Shown here piece after piece: positions 1 to 64,000 of a stretch of 64,000 nucleotides of DNA. The notes under the pieces are model-generated. The model saw nothing but the letters and a program-made list of their open reading frames with translations. It had not been told where the DNA came from and searched no databases. How positions within the stretch are numbered: the first letter of the stretch is position 1; every line of letters starts with the position of its first letter. The position numbers and the translations under genes are program-made. Source of the DNA: Talpa occidentalis (taxonomy: Eukaryota; Chordata; Mammalia; Eulipotyphla; Talpidae); the NCBI RefSeq assembly GCF_014898055.3, contig NW_023604861.1, positions 94,242,083 through 94,306,082 on the forward strand. Reading direction: 5' to 3'.

Positions 1-562
1 GTCTTTTGCACTTGGTTGGTGCCCTGTCTGGACTTATTTGTGTTCTGTTGTATTTTGTTATATTTGATGTATTTGCTTTTGTGGGCCATGGCTGCATTGT
101 TTGTTAGCTTAGAAAATTGTATATATGTATATAGACTGTATGGCAGAAAACCCTGAGGGGGTGGACTGTAGGGTAAAGAAAATATCAGGCTTTTCTGCCC
201 TTCCGCCATCAGGATAGATGATGGATCCTTGTCCTGAATGCATGCCTGATGGCGGGCACCTGGAATAGGGTGTGGGCATAGGTAGATGGGATTCACCTGG
301 GCTAAGACTGTGCTTTTAAGGGCGGCGTCACGGGAGGACGCCAGCAGCTCCAGCCAGCAGCAGCAGAACCTGAAGAAGAAGCCGACGCAGAAGCAGAGAA
401 CGCCAGAGAGCCTAGATAGAGTAAAGACTTGCTGGGGGCTGGGAGGCCTGCCAGCCTCCAAGCCCCCCAGCCAGCACCCCTGCCTGCCATATGCCTGGTG
501 AACCCCAATAAAAGACCTGCAAAACCACTGAGGACTCTGACTCCTCCTTTACCCGGTCTGCA
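1..562 (+). mobile_element. LTR-like segment (probable old retroviral LTR), left end may be off window
   Basis: The segment has an LTR-like order: an AT-rich first part, a GC-rich middle, a TTTTAAGG TATA-like box near 315, AATAAA at about 509, and a pyrimidine-rich end finishing in CA near 562. No primer-binding site or gag follows it, so it would be a solitary LTR. The ORF inside it (286-501) resembles no known protein. It sits just past the exon 28 donor of POLR1A, in its last visible intron. The family is not recognised. Confidence 0.4.
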
Positions 563-837
563 TGGGATCAGAAAACCTGCACTGTGCCCAGTCTTGCCCT
601 TACAGGGCCCTCACCCAGGTCAACCAGACCTTGCTGTCTGGCAGCCTTCTGGGAGTGTCCTACCATTTGCAAGCACTAGATGTTTCTGGGCCTTCACAGA
701 ACAGCAGATAAAAGCTAAGGTATGTAGAAAAATGGATAAACTCCAGAAAGCGGGTTAAGGGGGGGCTAAGGACAGTCACGGAGATTCACAAGGGCTCAGA
801 TTAAGCAAGCCACCATGCAATGCACTTCTCAGTCCTA

Positions 838-55730
<54,893 letters not shown>

Positions 55731-55792
55731 CTTCTAGGTCAGTTTTGAGTTCTGACATGCAGAGAAAAATTCTAATCGCCCCAGGTAAAAGC

Positions 55793-55822
55793 TTAACTCA
55801 GCCTCAGGTTCGCCGCCACCAT
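55793..55822 (-). other. Upstream ORF of 9 codons in the possible POLR1A 5' UTR
   Basis: An ATG followed by eight sense codons and TAA (MVAANLRLS), with G at +4 and C at -3. It ends 62 bases before the POLR1A ATG. It counts only if transcription starts upstream of 55822, which I cannot tell. Confidence 0.35.
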
Positions 55823-55834
55823 GTGACACCTAAG

Positions 55835-55846
55835 TGCGCTTGCGCG
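55835..55846. promoter_or_regulatory. NRF1-like site
   Basis: TGCGCTTGCGCG is one mismatch from the NRF1 palindrome TGCGCATGCGCA. A better match, CGCATGCGCG, lies at 56409-56418 in PTCD3 intron 1. NRF1 sites are frequent at mitochondrial and ribosome-biogenesis genes. Confidence 0.5.
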
Positions 55847-56094
55847 CGAGGGCCATTCCGGGACCGCGGACGAGCTCACTTTCGCTCTGGGGGGGGGAAG
55901 AGAAGAGTCTCGCGGCCGGAACCCGCCCTCTCGTTCTAAAAACAATTATATATTTATAAAACATTAATATTATTATTTCATAAAAGTTCTTCGAGGCAGA
56001 TAAGGGTGCTTAATCTTGAATTTTCATAGCGAAGTTGTTCATAGCATGCGTTGGTAACCTCATCTATGATTGCTTTTGTTTTATTCCGTCGCAG

Positions 56095-56099
56095 CCAAT
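56095..56099 (+). promoter_or_regulatory. CCAAT box
   Basis: CAGCCAATAG, 100 bases upstream of the PTCD3 ATG, fits an NF-Y site. NF-Y commonly works in bidirectional promoters. Motif match only. Confidence 0.45.
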
Positions 56100-56163
56100 A
56101 GTCGAGCTTTTCCCCGCCCACTTTTTTATTCTCCCCGCCCCCGTAACCCCGCGGGACCCGGGC

Positions 56164-56186
56164 GTGATTTCCCAACATGCTGTGCG
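56164..56186 (+). promoter_or_regulatory. ZNF143-like site just upstream of the PTCD3 start
   Basis: TTCCCAACATGCTGTGCG (starting near 56169) matches the core and 3' half of the ZNF143-type motif (TTCCCAGCATGCNNTGCG). It ends about 12 bases before the PTCD3 ATG, so it may lie in the 5' UTR. Motif match only. Confidence 0.55.
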
Positions 56187-56194
56187 TAGCGGCC

Positions 56195-56207
56195 CGAGAT
56201 GGCGGCC
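56195..56207 (+). promoter_or_regulatory. YY1-like element over the PTCD3 start codon
   Basis: CCGAGATGGCGGC resembles the AANATGGCGGC form of the YY1 site, which often sits at the start of housekeeping genes with the ATG inside it. Confidence 0.5.
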
Positions 56208-56302
56208 TTGGGGTCTGTCCGCTGGCTTAGGGTCCGCTGCAGACTTTGCCTGCCTCGGTCAGGTCGGCAGGCAGGTTTGTGTGCGTGGGCCCCCTGTTAC
56301 AG
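56199..56302 (+). CDS. PTCD3: PTCD3 coding exon 1 (mitochondrial presequence)
   Basis: Encodes residues 1-34 plus two bases of Arg35. Arg-rich, with no acidic residue. Donor ACAG|GTAAGA. Confidence 0.92.
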
Positions 56303-59300
56303 GTAAGAGAATGCTTGGGGATTCTATTAGGAAGACTCGGAGGTCAATTTAATCTTTCGTATATTTTTCTCCGAGAGATGGAACTGGGGGGGGGGGTGGA
56401 GTGGAATACGCATGCGCGCTGTCTCGGCCACATGCTATAGGGACCCAACACGCGGAGGCCAAGTCTTTGAAAAGGCTTTCAAAACCCACCCATTATGAAA
56501 AGTTTTACTGCTTGTCTAACCTACGCAGGAGTTAGGAGTGTAATTGAAGGCGCAACTAGAGAAAAAGAATCAGTTACCCCTGGTCGTATTTAACCAGCTG
56601 GGAAGAACGAGGAGAACTCAAGATTTCCGTAAATTAAGGCAATTTGATATTTGGCCAAATACATGATAGAGGTGTTAAGAAAAAGAGCAGAGTGCTAAAG
56701 ATCAGGAAAAACCCTTTGGATTGCTGTGGTTTTTACAGCTTGGAACGTGTAAATTTATGTAATTCTTTTTCATTTAGTACAAATAGCAGGATTGTGGAAA
56801 TATTTAAGGCAGTAATTTGTAGTGATAAATTAAGAAAAATCTAATTTTATGTTTCACCATTTCTTTAGTTGGGTGATAATAGATTTCCTCTTCTGTGTAA
56901 TTGTTACAGGGCAGCCCTGGTACAAAACGGGTTGCCTGACTTTGGGTCCTCACCCGCGCGCTTAAAAGGACTTATCAATGCTCACACACGAAAGGTTAAT
57001 AAAAGGTTTATTTACAAGGGAAGGGCAAATGAGGATATGTACCATGAGGTGCTCATTAAATTGTTTCTCTGAATTTCAAAGTGTTTTACATTTCTAAAAT
57101 TGAAAGCCCCTGTATTTCAAACAGCTGCTCAGATTTTTTTCAAGTGTTAAAAAAAGTTTCCCAGTTTTCCCCTGATTTAAAATCATTGTATCCATTTTGT
57201 AATGGTATTGAATATGCTATTGAGGCCATGTCTTCTCTGTGTATTGACATGAGTTGTCTAGTCAGTTTGATCTATAATTTGGGCTGAAAATGCACATAGT
57301 GGGAGGTAACATGGGACGTTCACTAATGAATATTAACTGTAGGACTCTTTTTTGTTTGTTGTTGCAGATTTTATTCTGGAGGTGTAGCTGTTCCAAAGGT
57401 TGAAGGAACTGATGTAACAGGTATTTAAAGAGCTATTGAAATAATCCATTTTTTACATCAACACATGGTACTTCTTTTAATAGTAGTATCAGAAGCTGAT
57501 TTGCTTTGTTTTTTTTTTTTTCCTTCATTTAAGGCATTGAGGAAGTCATCATTCCAAAAAAGAAAACTTGGTAAGTATTCAACCAGTGTTCATTCATCAA
57601 ATGGTTGAATGCTTATTATGAGTGAAACATTGGTAGGTGAGGAACAATAAAAAAGCATACTTAAGGAAGAACAACTGAGGAGAGAAAAGCTTGAGAATTC
57701 ATTTAATTTTTTTAAATATTTATTTATTTATACAAGCACTGGGTGTGGTCAGAAGCGCCGGAGGGTGAGAGAATTCACCAAAGCCAGAGCGGGGAACAGA
57801 ACAGGCAGGCTGACGAAATACACTGCTGAGGGGAGCAGCGGGCACTGCAGGAGAGGTCTGCGCGCCATGTGGGACCCTCGCAGCAGCTGGGGATCGAACT
57901 GGCTTTGCAGAGGCTGTGGGTAGCTTCACAGCCCAGCGTTCAACCGCTGCGCCACCTGGGGAGGCTCAAAAGGTTGAGAATTTAAAACAGTGTAGAAAGA
58001 GGAATATGGAGTGTGGTAAGTGAGTGGGAAGGAGATTTACTCAAAAGTTAAAAAACCTTCTGAACTAAGTTTGGTATTTATGGCAAAACGGTTATTATGA
58101 AAGTCTTCAAAAGAAGTGGGGTTTACTTTGGTTTTTTTTTTTTTAAGGAAGTTCTTTCATGGTTGAGAGACCAATCTAAAGTATTATCTTTATGGTTTTT
58201 AATAAAGTAAACAAAATGCTGTGGATTATGGAATTCAGCCTTTTTAATTCACTGGGTAGATAGCTAAATGAACTGCCTTATTTATTCAACTTATATTAAG
58301 AACTAAAACCTTTGCAGAAGTTTTGTAGTAGTGAAACGGATGTGTTTAAAGGCCCATCAAAAAGTCAAGTCATTCCTGTGTGCAATATAAAGGCCGAGGT
58401 TCATTTTTAAAAAGAAAAAAACAAGATTAAATCACAAGTAATATATGGTTATTGCCAAAGATTGTGGGGGGGCGGGGTGAAATAAACACATTAGCATGCA
58501 AAAAAGGGAAGAAAATTACCAGCAACCACACTATTCAGAAATAAGTTGCTTAATCTGTATCAAAGCACAGAATGGTTAATTTCCTACTCAAAGAATTGAA
58601 TGAGTCTTTGAACAGTGACTGTCAGTAGTTAGAACTCAAGAGACTATAGCAGTTATTTTAATGTTCTGGGGTATAACATTTCTTTTTATATCAATTTTAT
58701 GCATATAGTTTTGTAAATATACTGTCTCATGCTCTGCTTTTACTTTTTAATGACTACATTGTATTTTATTATGTGGATATATTCAGGTTCACTTCTGTCA
58801 TCCCTGGCCTAACTAAGAATCAGAATCAAGATGAGAATAGGTATATACATATCCATGCACAAGGCATTTTCCTGAATAGCATTGAAGTTTTAAGTACTTT
58901 GCCAGTCATTGTGCCTCTATCCCTGAAATAGGTACAACAGGGAATACAAAAAAGAGCATTTGGAGGATGTGGGTAGATGACATAAGATCTAGTTGAGTTG
59001 TTTGCTTTTTTTAAATACATTAGATGTTATAGTTCTAAGTGTACATAATTCCATACACATGTCTAGAGGCAACATAGGATGTGATATGATCAAGAGAGGT
59101 TGAATTGCCCTAGTCAAGGTGAGTTTTATTGAAAATGTAGAGATTAACTTATACTTTAAAAGGGCTAAGATTATTTTACTGGCATCAGAATCACCTGAAA
59201 TTTTTGTTTAAAATGCCACTCTTGAGGGCCTCCCCGGTGGCGCAGCGGTTGAGCGCTGGGTTGCGAAGCTGCCCGCGGCCTCTGCGGTGCCGGTTCGATC

Positions 59301-61972
59301 CCCAGCTGCTCCCCGGCCACTGGAGGAGGGTCCCACATAGCGCGCAGACCTCTCCTGCCGCCCGCTGCTCCCCTCAGCAGTGTACTTCGGTCCTTCTGCC
59401 TGCTCTGCGCCCCGCTCTGGTGAATTCTCTCACCCTCCCACGCTTCTGACTGTACCCAGTGCATGCATAAACAAAACAAACAAATAAATAAATAAAACAT
59501 GCCTCTATTAAAAAAAAACCTATTAAAAAAAATAAAAATAAAATGCCACTCTTGAAGGTAGTTCTTGCAAACCCTTACATGATACCCACAGACAGAGGGA
59601 GCGGTAAGGTCATAAAAGACATGGTGATATATCTAGTGGTAGGAGGCCAGGTACAGTCAGACTTGTGAAAAATGATCTGTAAGAATAAAGAAAATGAGGT
59701 AGTTGACATAGAGCGTTAGTTAGCAAATTAACATCTATTTTTTAACAGCCTGTGAGCCAATAATGAATTTTATATTTTTTTATAGTTCAAAAACAGTTGA
59801 AAGACTATTTCATGACACTTGAAAATTATACGAAATTCATGTTTCAGTATCAGTTAAAATTTTTTTTGAAACACAATTTCACTCATTTGTTAGTATTGTC
59901 TGTAACTACTTTTTTATGTTACACTCAAAACTAAGTAGTTGCAAGTAGTTCCTAAAGCTGAAGATATTTACTCTCTTTACAGAAAAGCTGTGTAACCCCT
60001 GATATAGAGCCTCTGATTTCCAGGCTTAGGGATTTATGCTTTAGACCTAGAAGAAACTATAAGAACCACAAGTTCCTGTTGCCTTATTTTAGATATGAAG
60101 CATCTTCTGAGGTTGTGATTTCCCAGTTCCTCAGGTGCCACAGAAGACTTTAAGAAATTATATAGTCATTGTGAGTTTTCATAATATTAATGTGGCATTA
60201 TAAAAACTGTTCCAAAGAGGTTGACCTTGTGTAAATATTTTAGGGAGGGACTGAAGCTCAGTTACCATTATGCATACGTAACCGGGGTCATAAAGAAATG
60301 TATATTAAAACTTGGCCAGGTTTGCAAAGAAGAGGATGTGAACAGATGGGTGTTCAAATATATTGGTTGATAGGGCAGTCAGTTGGAACAATAATTTAGA
60401 GGGAATTTTGGAAAATCGAATTTAAAATGGGCATACTTTACCAGCTAGCCATTCTGGAGGCACACTTGCTTATATTCAAAGAGGCATGATAGTTACATAA
60501 CGTTTAAAGAAATTAGATCTGTATGTAAGTAATGAGGTAGAATAATAATACTTACATAAACACAGAATAACAGTGTATGTTTTTAGTGATGGTTTATAAG
60601 AATACCACAAATGTTTTGGAAATAACCCAAACTCAATAGGGTGGATAAGTGGGGTCACAAGATGACTGCAGGCTTGGGCCTCCCTGGTGGCACAAGTTAA
60701 GCACAGTACTGTGAAGCTATCCACAGCCTCTGCAGCACAAGTTTGATCCCCGGTTGGCCAGGGAGCAACCCACATGGCACAGCAGACCTCTCCTGACTTA
60801 CCCGCTGTTCCCCTCAGCAGTGTATTTCAGTCAGTCTGTCTGTTCTGTTCCACACTCTGCCTGTGGTGAATCCTCCCAACCCCCCTCCTCAGCACCTCTG
60901 GTCTTTAACCCAGTTCTTGTATGCATAAACAAATCTTAAAAAAAAAAAAAAAGATGACTGCAGGCAGACACTTTAGCATAACTTGTAATATTTGTTTTTA
61001 AGAAAATATATTAACATTTTTTAAATAACTTTAAAAAGTCTGAATACCATAATTTTTTCACTGAAATTTCTTAGAAGGTGTGTCAATTTGATAAAAGATT
61101 TAAATAGATAAGATTATATAAACGTGACTTTAAAAAACAAAGTTAATAGAAGTGATTCCATTTTAATATAAAATTTTCTGTATTTCTCTCAGGAAAGACT
61201 GAATGCTGTGTTCAAAACTTTACCTCAAAAAAACACCTTGTTTTACTAAATTTGCCTATTTCCCTCTTAGAAATGAAACATGAAATCTAATGCAGAAGTA
61301 AAAATACATTTGAAATCAAATTGTCTTGTTTGTCAGTTATTCCACTGAAACCTCCTTTTCAGTATGTCAGTGGACCCACAGGCCCAGTGGACAGCTGGTC
61401 TGAAACTCTTATACTAGTCTGTATTTGGGAGGTTCTAAACCAGATTGGTATTTCAGAATCATCTGGGAATATGCTAAGAATGCATGTGACAATTCATAGA
61501 ACTTGGAGGTTTTCAATAGGTCCAGAGTACAACTTGTGATTTATTCGCATAAATATTTGAATTAAGAGCCACCAATTTAGATAATAAAATCAAAAGTATT
61601 CCAGAAAGCTTCAGAAAGAATGAATAGGGAAATGGCTAAGAGGATATAATATGTAAGACAGACGAGGGTAGAAATCACTAGCCCAGGGTGGGGTATTGAC
61701 CAGAGAGTGTAGATAAAACATTATAGGAATGTATGTTAAGCACCTTTAGGCAAAAGAACTAGACAGTTTTCCCATTTTCTAACTTGTTGTTCTAGTGATC
61801 TTGAGAGAACCAACTTCATTTAGGACCAGAACTTTTTAATTCACCAGTCCATTCTGAGAGTACAATCACTTACTGGCTTTGTGTGAAAAGCCCTAATGAG
61901 GGTTAACTTGTGATTCTCATTCTTAGGGATAAAGTGGCTGTTCTTCAGGCACTTGCATCCACGGTAAACAGG
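56199..61972 (+). CDS. PTCD3: Pentatricopeptide repeat domain protein 3 (mitochondrial), exons 1-4, 3' part off window
   Basis: PTCD3 (also known as mS39) is a PPR protein of the small mitochondrial ribosomal subunit, needed for mitochondrial translation. Four coding exons give exactly 80 codons. The first, roughly 30-residue, part is rich in Arg, Ala, Leu and Cys with no acidic residue, as expected of a mitochondrial presequence (MAALGSVRWLRVRCRLCLPR). Then RFYSGG, KVEGTDVTGIEEVVIPKKK and WDKVAVLQALASTVNR match the family N-terminus closely. The PPR repeats themselves lie beyond the right edge; the human protein is close to 690 residues. The start ATG sits in CCGAGATGGCGG, which also looks like a YY1 site. 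It is divergent from POLR1A, with 468 bases between the two start codons. Confidence 0.95.
56386..56396 (+). repeat. 11-base G-run in PTCD3 intron 1
   Basis: An uninterrupted run of 11 G between GAACT and TGGAG, in the CpG-rich area. Confidence 0.9.
56409..56418. promoter_or_regulatory. NRF1-like palindrome in PTCD3 intron 1
   Basis: CGCATGCGCG is a close match to the NRF1 core, about 107 bases past the exon 1 donor and 13 bases after an 11-base G-run (56386-56396). Confidence 0.5.
57368..57420 (+). CDS. PTCD3: PTCD3 coding exon 2
   Basis: A 53-base exon encoding RFYSGGVAVPKVEGTDVT. Acceptor GTTGCAG and donor ACAG|GTATTT. The RFYSG sequence is the likely area of presequence cleavage, by analogy with other mitochondrial proteins. 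Confidence 0.94.
57534..57570 (+). CDS. PTCD3: PTCD3 coding exon 3 (37 bases)
   Basis: A very short exon encoding GIEEVVIPKKKT-like sequence (here GIEEVIIPKKKT) and two bases of Trp. Acceptor CATTTAAG after a long T-run, donor CTTG|GTAAGT. Its 37 bases cannot be skipped without a frameshift. Confidence 0.93.
57703..57966 (-). mobile_element. tRNA-derived SINE in PTCD3 intron 3
   Basis: Full length, reverse. Flanks share TTGAGAATT (near 57690 and 57974), a probable target-site duplication. Confidence 0.92.
59226..59539 (+). mobile_element. tRNA-derived SINE, younger lineage with 3' extension
   Basis: Near-consensus copy with a 16-base target-site duplication AAAATGCCACTCTTGA (59210-59225 and 59540-59555). 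It carries ACATGCCTCTATT before the A-tail. Confidence 0.96.
60674..60951 (+). mobile_element. tRNA-derived SINE, older lineage
   Basis: Full length with a 14-base target-site duplication AGATGACTGCAGGC (60660-60673 and 60952-60965). Confidence 0.95.
61927..61972 (+). CDS. PTCD3: PTCD3 coding exon 4
   Basis: A 46-base exon encoding WDKVAVLQALASTVNR. Acceptor TTCTTAG and donor AGG|GTAAGT. No further PTCD3 exon was found between 61973 and 64000. Confidence 0.94.
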
Positions 61973-62085
61973 GTAAGTAAGAATATACGGTTTGTGTCTA
62001 ACTTAACTAATAGTACATTTAATGTTCATACCTCTTCATTATCCAGAATTAAACTGTTGTGAACCTAGAAAGTTTAAAGTGAATG

Positions 62086-62384
62086 GGGCCTCCCCGGTGG
62101 CGCAGCAGTTGAGCACTGGGTTGCGAAGCTGCCCGCGGCCTCTGCGGTGCCAGTTCGATCCCCGGCTGCTCCCCAGCCGCTGGAGGAGGGTCCCACATGG
62201 CGTGCAGACCTCTCCTGCCGCCCGCTGCTCCCCTCAGCAGTGTACTTCGGTCCTTCTGCCTGCTCTGCTCCCCGCTCTGCTCTGGTGAATTCTCTCACCC
62301 TCCTGCGCTTCTGACTGTACCCAGTGCATGTATAAACAAACAAACAAATAAACATGCCTCTATATTAAAAAAAAATAATAATAA
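62086..62384 (+). mobile_element. tRNA-derived SINE, younger lineage with 3' extension
   Basis: Near-consensus copy with a 13-base target-site duplication TTTAAAGTGAATG (62073-62085 and 62385-62397). It carries ACATGCCTCTATATT before the A-tail and lies 113 bases past the PTCD3 exon 4 donor. Confidence 0.96.
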
Positions 62385-63225
62385 TTTAAAGTGAATGACC
62401 TGGGGCTGATTAGGATATTAAAGCCTTGACATAGTTCCATGTATTTTGTCTCCAAATTCAGTATTTTTATATTATATACCAGTGGTCTTTTAAGTTTAAA
62501 TTTCCAGCAAGAGAATTGTCTGCCAGGAAAAGTCATTAGGGACTGGAGTTTTTCTTGGAATCTAGTTACAAAGACAACTCTATATTAGATATACCGAGTT
62601 CAGACTCCCGAAAGGAAAGCAGGTATTTAGCATGAACCACATTCTTAGGTTTCATCACACTGAATCCATTCTTACTGGCATTGGGAATGGTGGGAACTGT
62701 CCCCAAATACAACTCCCTAGATGCCAGCCTTGGAAAAGTAGGCCTTTCTATGAATAGTAATTTCAGGCCTGTTAGCTGTTTTCTTTATGATATCAAGATT
62801 GTGAACACATTGCCAACATCATTTCATATATTTTGCATTATAATTACAACAGACTTTATTTCTTCCACCTCTTACAGAGCCATATCACTTTTATGCTTAC
62901 AATGCAAAAGTAACTTCTCTAATAATAGAGATAAAAACAAGTCTCTATTAAGCCTCCTAAGAACCTACATGATCTCATACACGTTATATGGTATTTCTTT
63001 CACACTTCCCTCATGTCTGCCTACTAGCCCTAAGTGAATTTCCTGCTCTCTTGCTCACTCTACTCTAGCTACTCTCCGCCTCCTGGCTAATTTTGTTTCT
63101 CAGCAGGCACATTTTTGCCTTTTGGCTTTAATGTTTGCTGTTCCTTCTCTGTGGAATATTTTTCCCTGTGATAGTCTCTGTCTTTCCTTTATTGCCTTTA
63201 CAGTGAGACCTTCCCTGATACTTTT

Positions 63226-63498
63226 TTTTTTCTTTTTAAGATTTATTTATTTATGCATACAAGAATGGGGGGGGGCAGGCCAGAGGTGCAGGGGGTAAGA
63301 GGATTCACCAAAGACAGAGCGGGGAACAGAACAGGCAGATTGACTGAAATACACTGCTGAGGGGAGCAGTGGGCGAGCCAAGAGAGGTCTGCCACTCCAT
63401 GTGGGTTGCTGCTCCCTGGCTGGGGGTCAAACTCATGCTGCAGAGACTGCAATTAGCTTCATAGGTTGCGTCCCAACCCCCTGTGCCACCAGGGAGGC
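63226..63498 (-). mobile_element. tRNA-derived SINE, older lineage
   Basis: Full length with target-site duplication CCTTCCCTGATACTTT on both sides (about 63209 and 63499). A G-run (63267-63275) lies at the 3' end of the body. Confidence 0.94.
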
Positions 63499-63796
63499 CC
63501 TTCCCTGATACTTTCTGAAACTTTTTTCTCCTTTTCTCTACTGTTACGTTTTACATAGTAATCTTTTAATTTACTGGGCTTTGTTTTTGTTTTGTGTTTT
63601 TCTGGAGTGTTTCTTTTTCCCATTAGATTTAAGCTCTATCTGGAGGTGGGGATTTTGTCATATCCCTAATAACTAGAAAAGTGATTGATTAAGTCATAAG
63701 AGGAACTCACTAAATATTGACCAAATGAATATGAACTAAAGCATTGGCAGTTGGGATAAGGGACAGTAGAGGAGGGGTATCAAGAAGCTAGAGTTG

Positions 63797-64000
63797 GGCC
63801 TCCCCTGGTGGCGCAGCAGTTGAGCGCTGGGCTGTGAGGCTGCCTGCAGCCTCTGCAGCACCAGTTTGATCCCCGGCCACCAGGCGAGGGTTCCACATGG
63901 CACGCAGACCTCTCCTGTCACCCACTGCTCCCCGCTCTGGCCCTGGTAAATTCTCTCACCCTCCCGTGCTTCTGACTGTACCCAGTGCTTGTATAAATAA
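63797..64000 (+). mobile_element. tRNA-derived SINE, internally deleted, cut by window end
   Basis: Head and tail are near consensus but about 46 bases of the body (from TCAGCAGTG to CTGCTCCCC) are missing. The join is at CTGCTCCCC (63925-63933), a motif present twice in the intact SINE. Confidence 0.94.

Larger units (their letters stand above)
57571..61926 (+). other. PTCD3 intron 3 (4.4 kb)
   Basis: SINEs at 57703, 59226 and 60674. The rest is AT-rich with no gene seen; a possible MER5-like relic lies near 61400-61570. Confidence 0.75.
61973..64000 (+). other. PTCD3 intron 4, open at the right edge
   Basis: SINEs at 62086, 63226 and 63797. No fifth exon found. Nothing recognised from 62400 to 63220. 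Confidence 0.75.

Noticed and set aside
286..501. A 71-codon open frame rich in Gln and Lys, first considered as the next POLR1A acidic exon
   Set aside because: It is on the opposite strand, lacks POLR1A sequence and lies in an LTR-like segment.
61973..64000. SNORD94, which in human lies in a PTCD3 intron
   Set aside because: No convincing C and D boxes with a paired terminal stem were found here; in human it lies further into the gene, outside this window.

Overview
The window is vertebrate nuclear DNA, and specifically mammalian. It carries two protein genes split by GT-AG introns, arranged head to head around one CpG-rich promoter, in a background of tRNA-derived SINEs, L1 pieces, MIR/L2 relics and an MLT1-type LTR. 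The minus-strand gene is POLR1A, the largest subunit of RNA polymerase I. The plus-strand gene is PTCD3, a mitochondrial ribosome-associated pentatricopeptide protein. These two genes are also neighbours, head to head, in human (2p11.2), so the order is the ancestral mammalian one. The dominant SINE is not Alu, B1/B2, the carnivore CAN element, or the usual ruminant/cetacean or horse SINE. I could not name its family, so the species stays open; a laurasiatherian such as a bat is only a guess.

Layout. POLR1A fills positions 871 to 55730 on the minus strand. I placed 28 coding exons by matching the reading frame, splice sites and family sequence. Their lengths sum to 4161 bases, exactly 1387 codons, with no frameshift or stop. 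The last roughly 330 residues (the rest of the acidic linker and the C-terminal part) lie beyond the left edge, in about six more exons if the human structure holds. The promoter lies between the two start codons (55730 and 56199, 468 bases apart). PTCD3 runs rightward from 56199; its first four coding exons (80 codons, mitochondrial presequence and start of the mature protein) lie here and the rest is beyond the right edge.

Introns. I count 28 copies of one tRNA-derived SINE type, most with clean target-site duplications, in both orientations. They fall into an older lineage (tail ending near GCATAAATAAATAAATCTT, body with 'TATTTCAGT') and a younger one (body with 'TACTTCGGTCCTTCTG'). Four of the younger copies share an extra 3' end (ACATGCCTCTAT plus A-tail). 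Two L1 3' ends with target-site duplications, several L1 ORF2 or 3' fragments, an MLT1-like LTR split by a SINE, a MER5A-like element, an LTR-like segment at the left edge and assorted MIR/L2 relics fill much of the rest. The remaining intron sequence is unremarkable and often AT-rich.

How the parts fit. POLR1A makes the catalytic subunit that transcribes rRNA in the nucleolus, and PTCD3 supports translation by mitochondrial ribosomes. Both are constitutive growth genes sharing a TATA-less promoter with motifs resembling ZNF143, NRF1, YY1, ETS and CCAAT sites. I see no prokaryotic system, CRISPR array, or new multi-gene system here. The most unusual signals are a SINE flanked by a direct repeat of about 125 bases, the 3'-extended SINE subfamily, SINE insertions close to POLR1A splice sites, and upstream AUGs before the POLR1A start.
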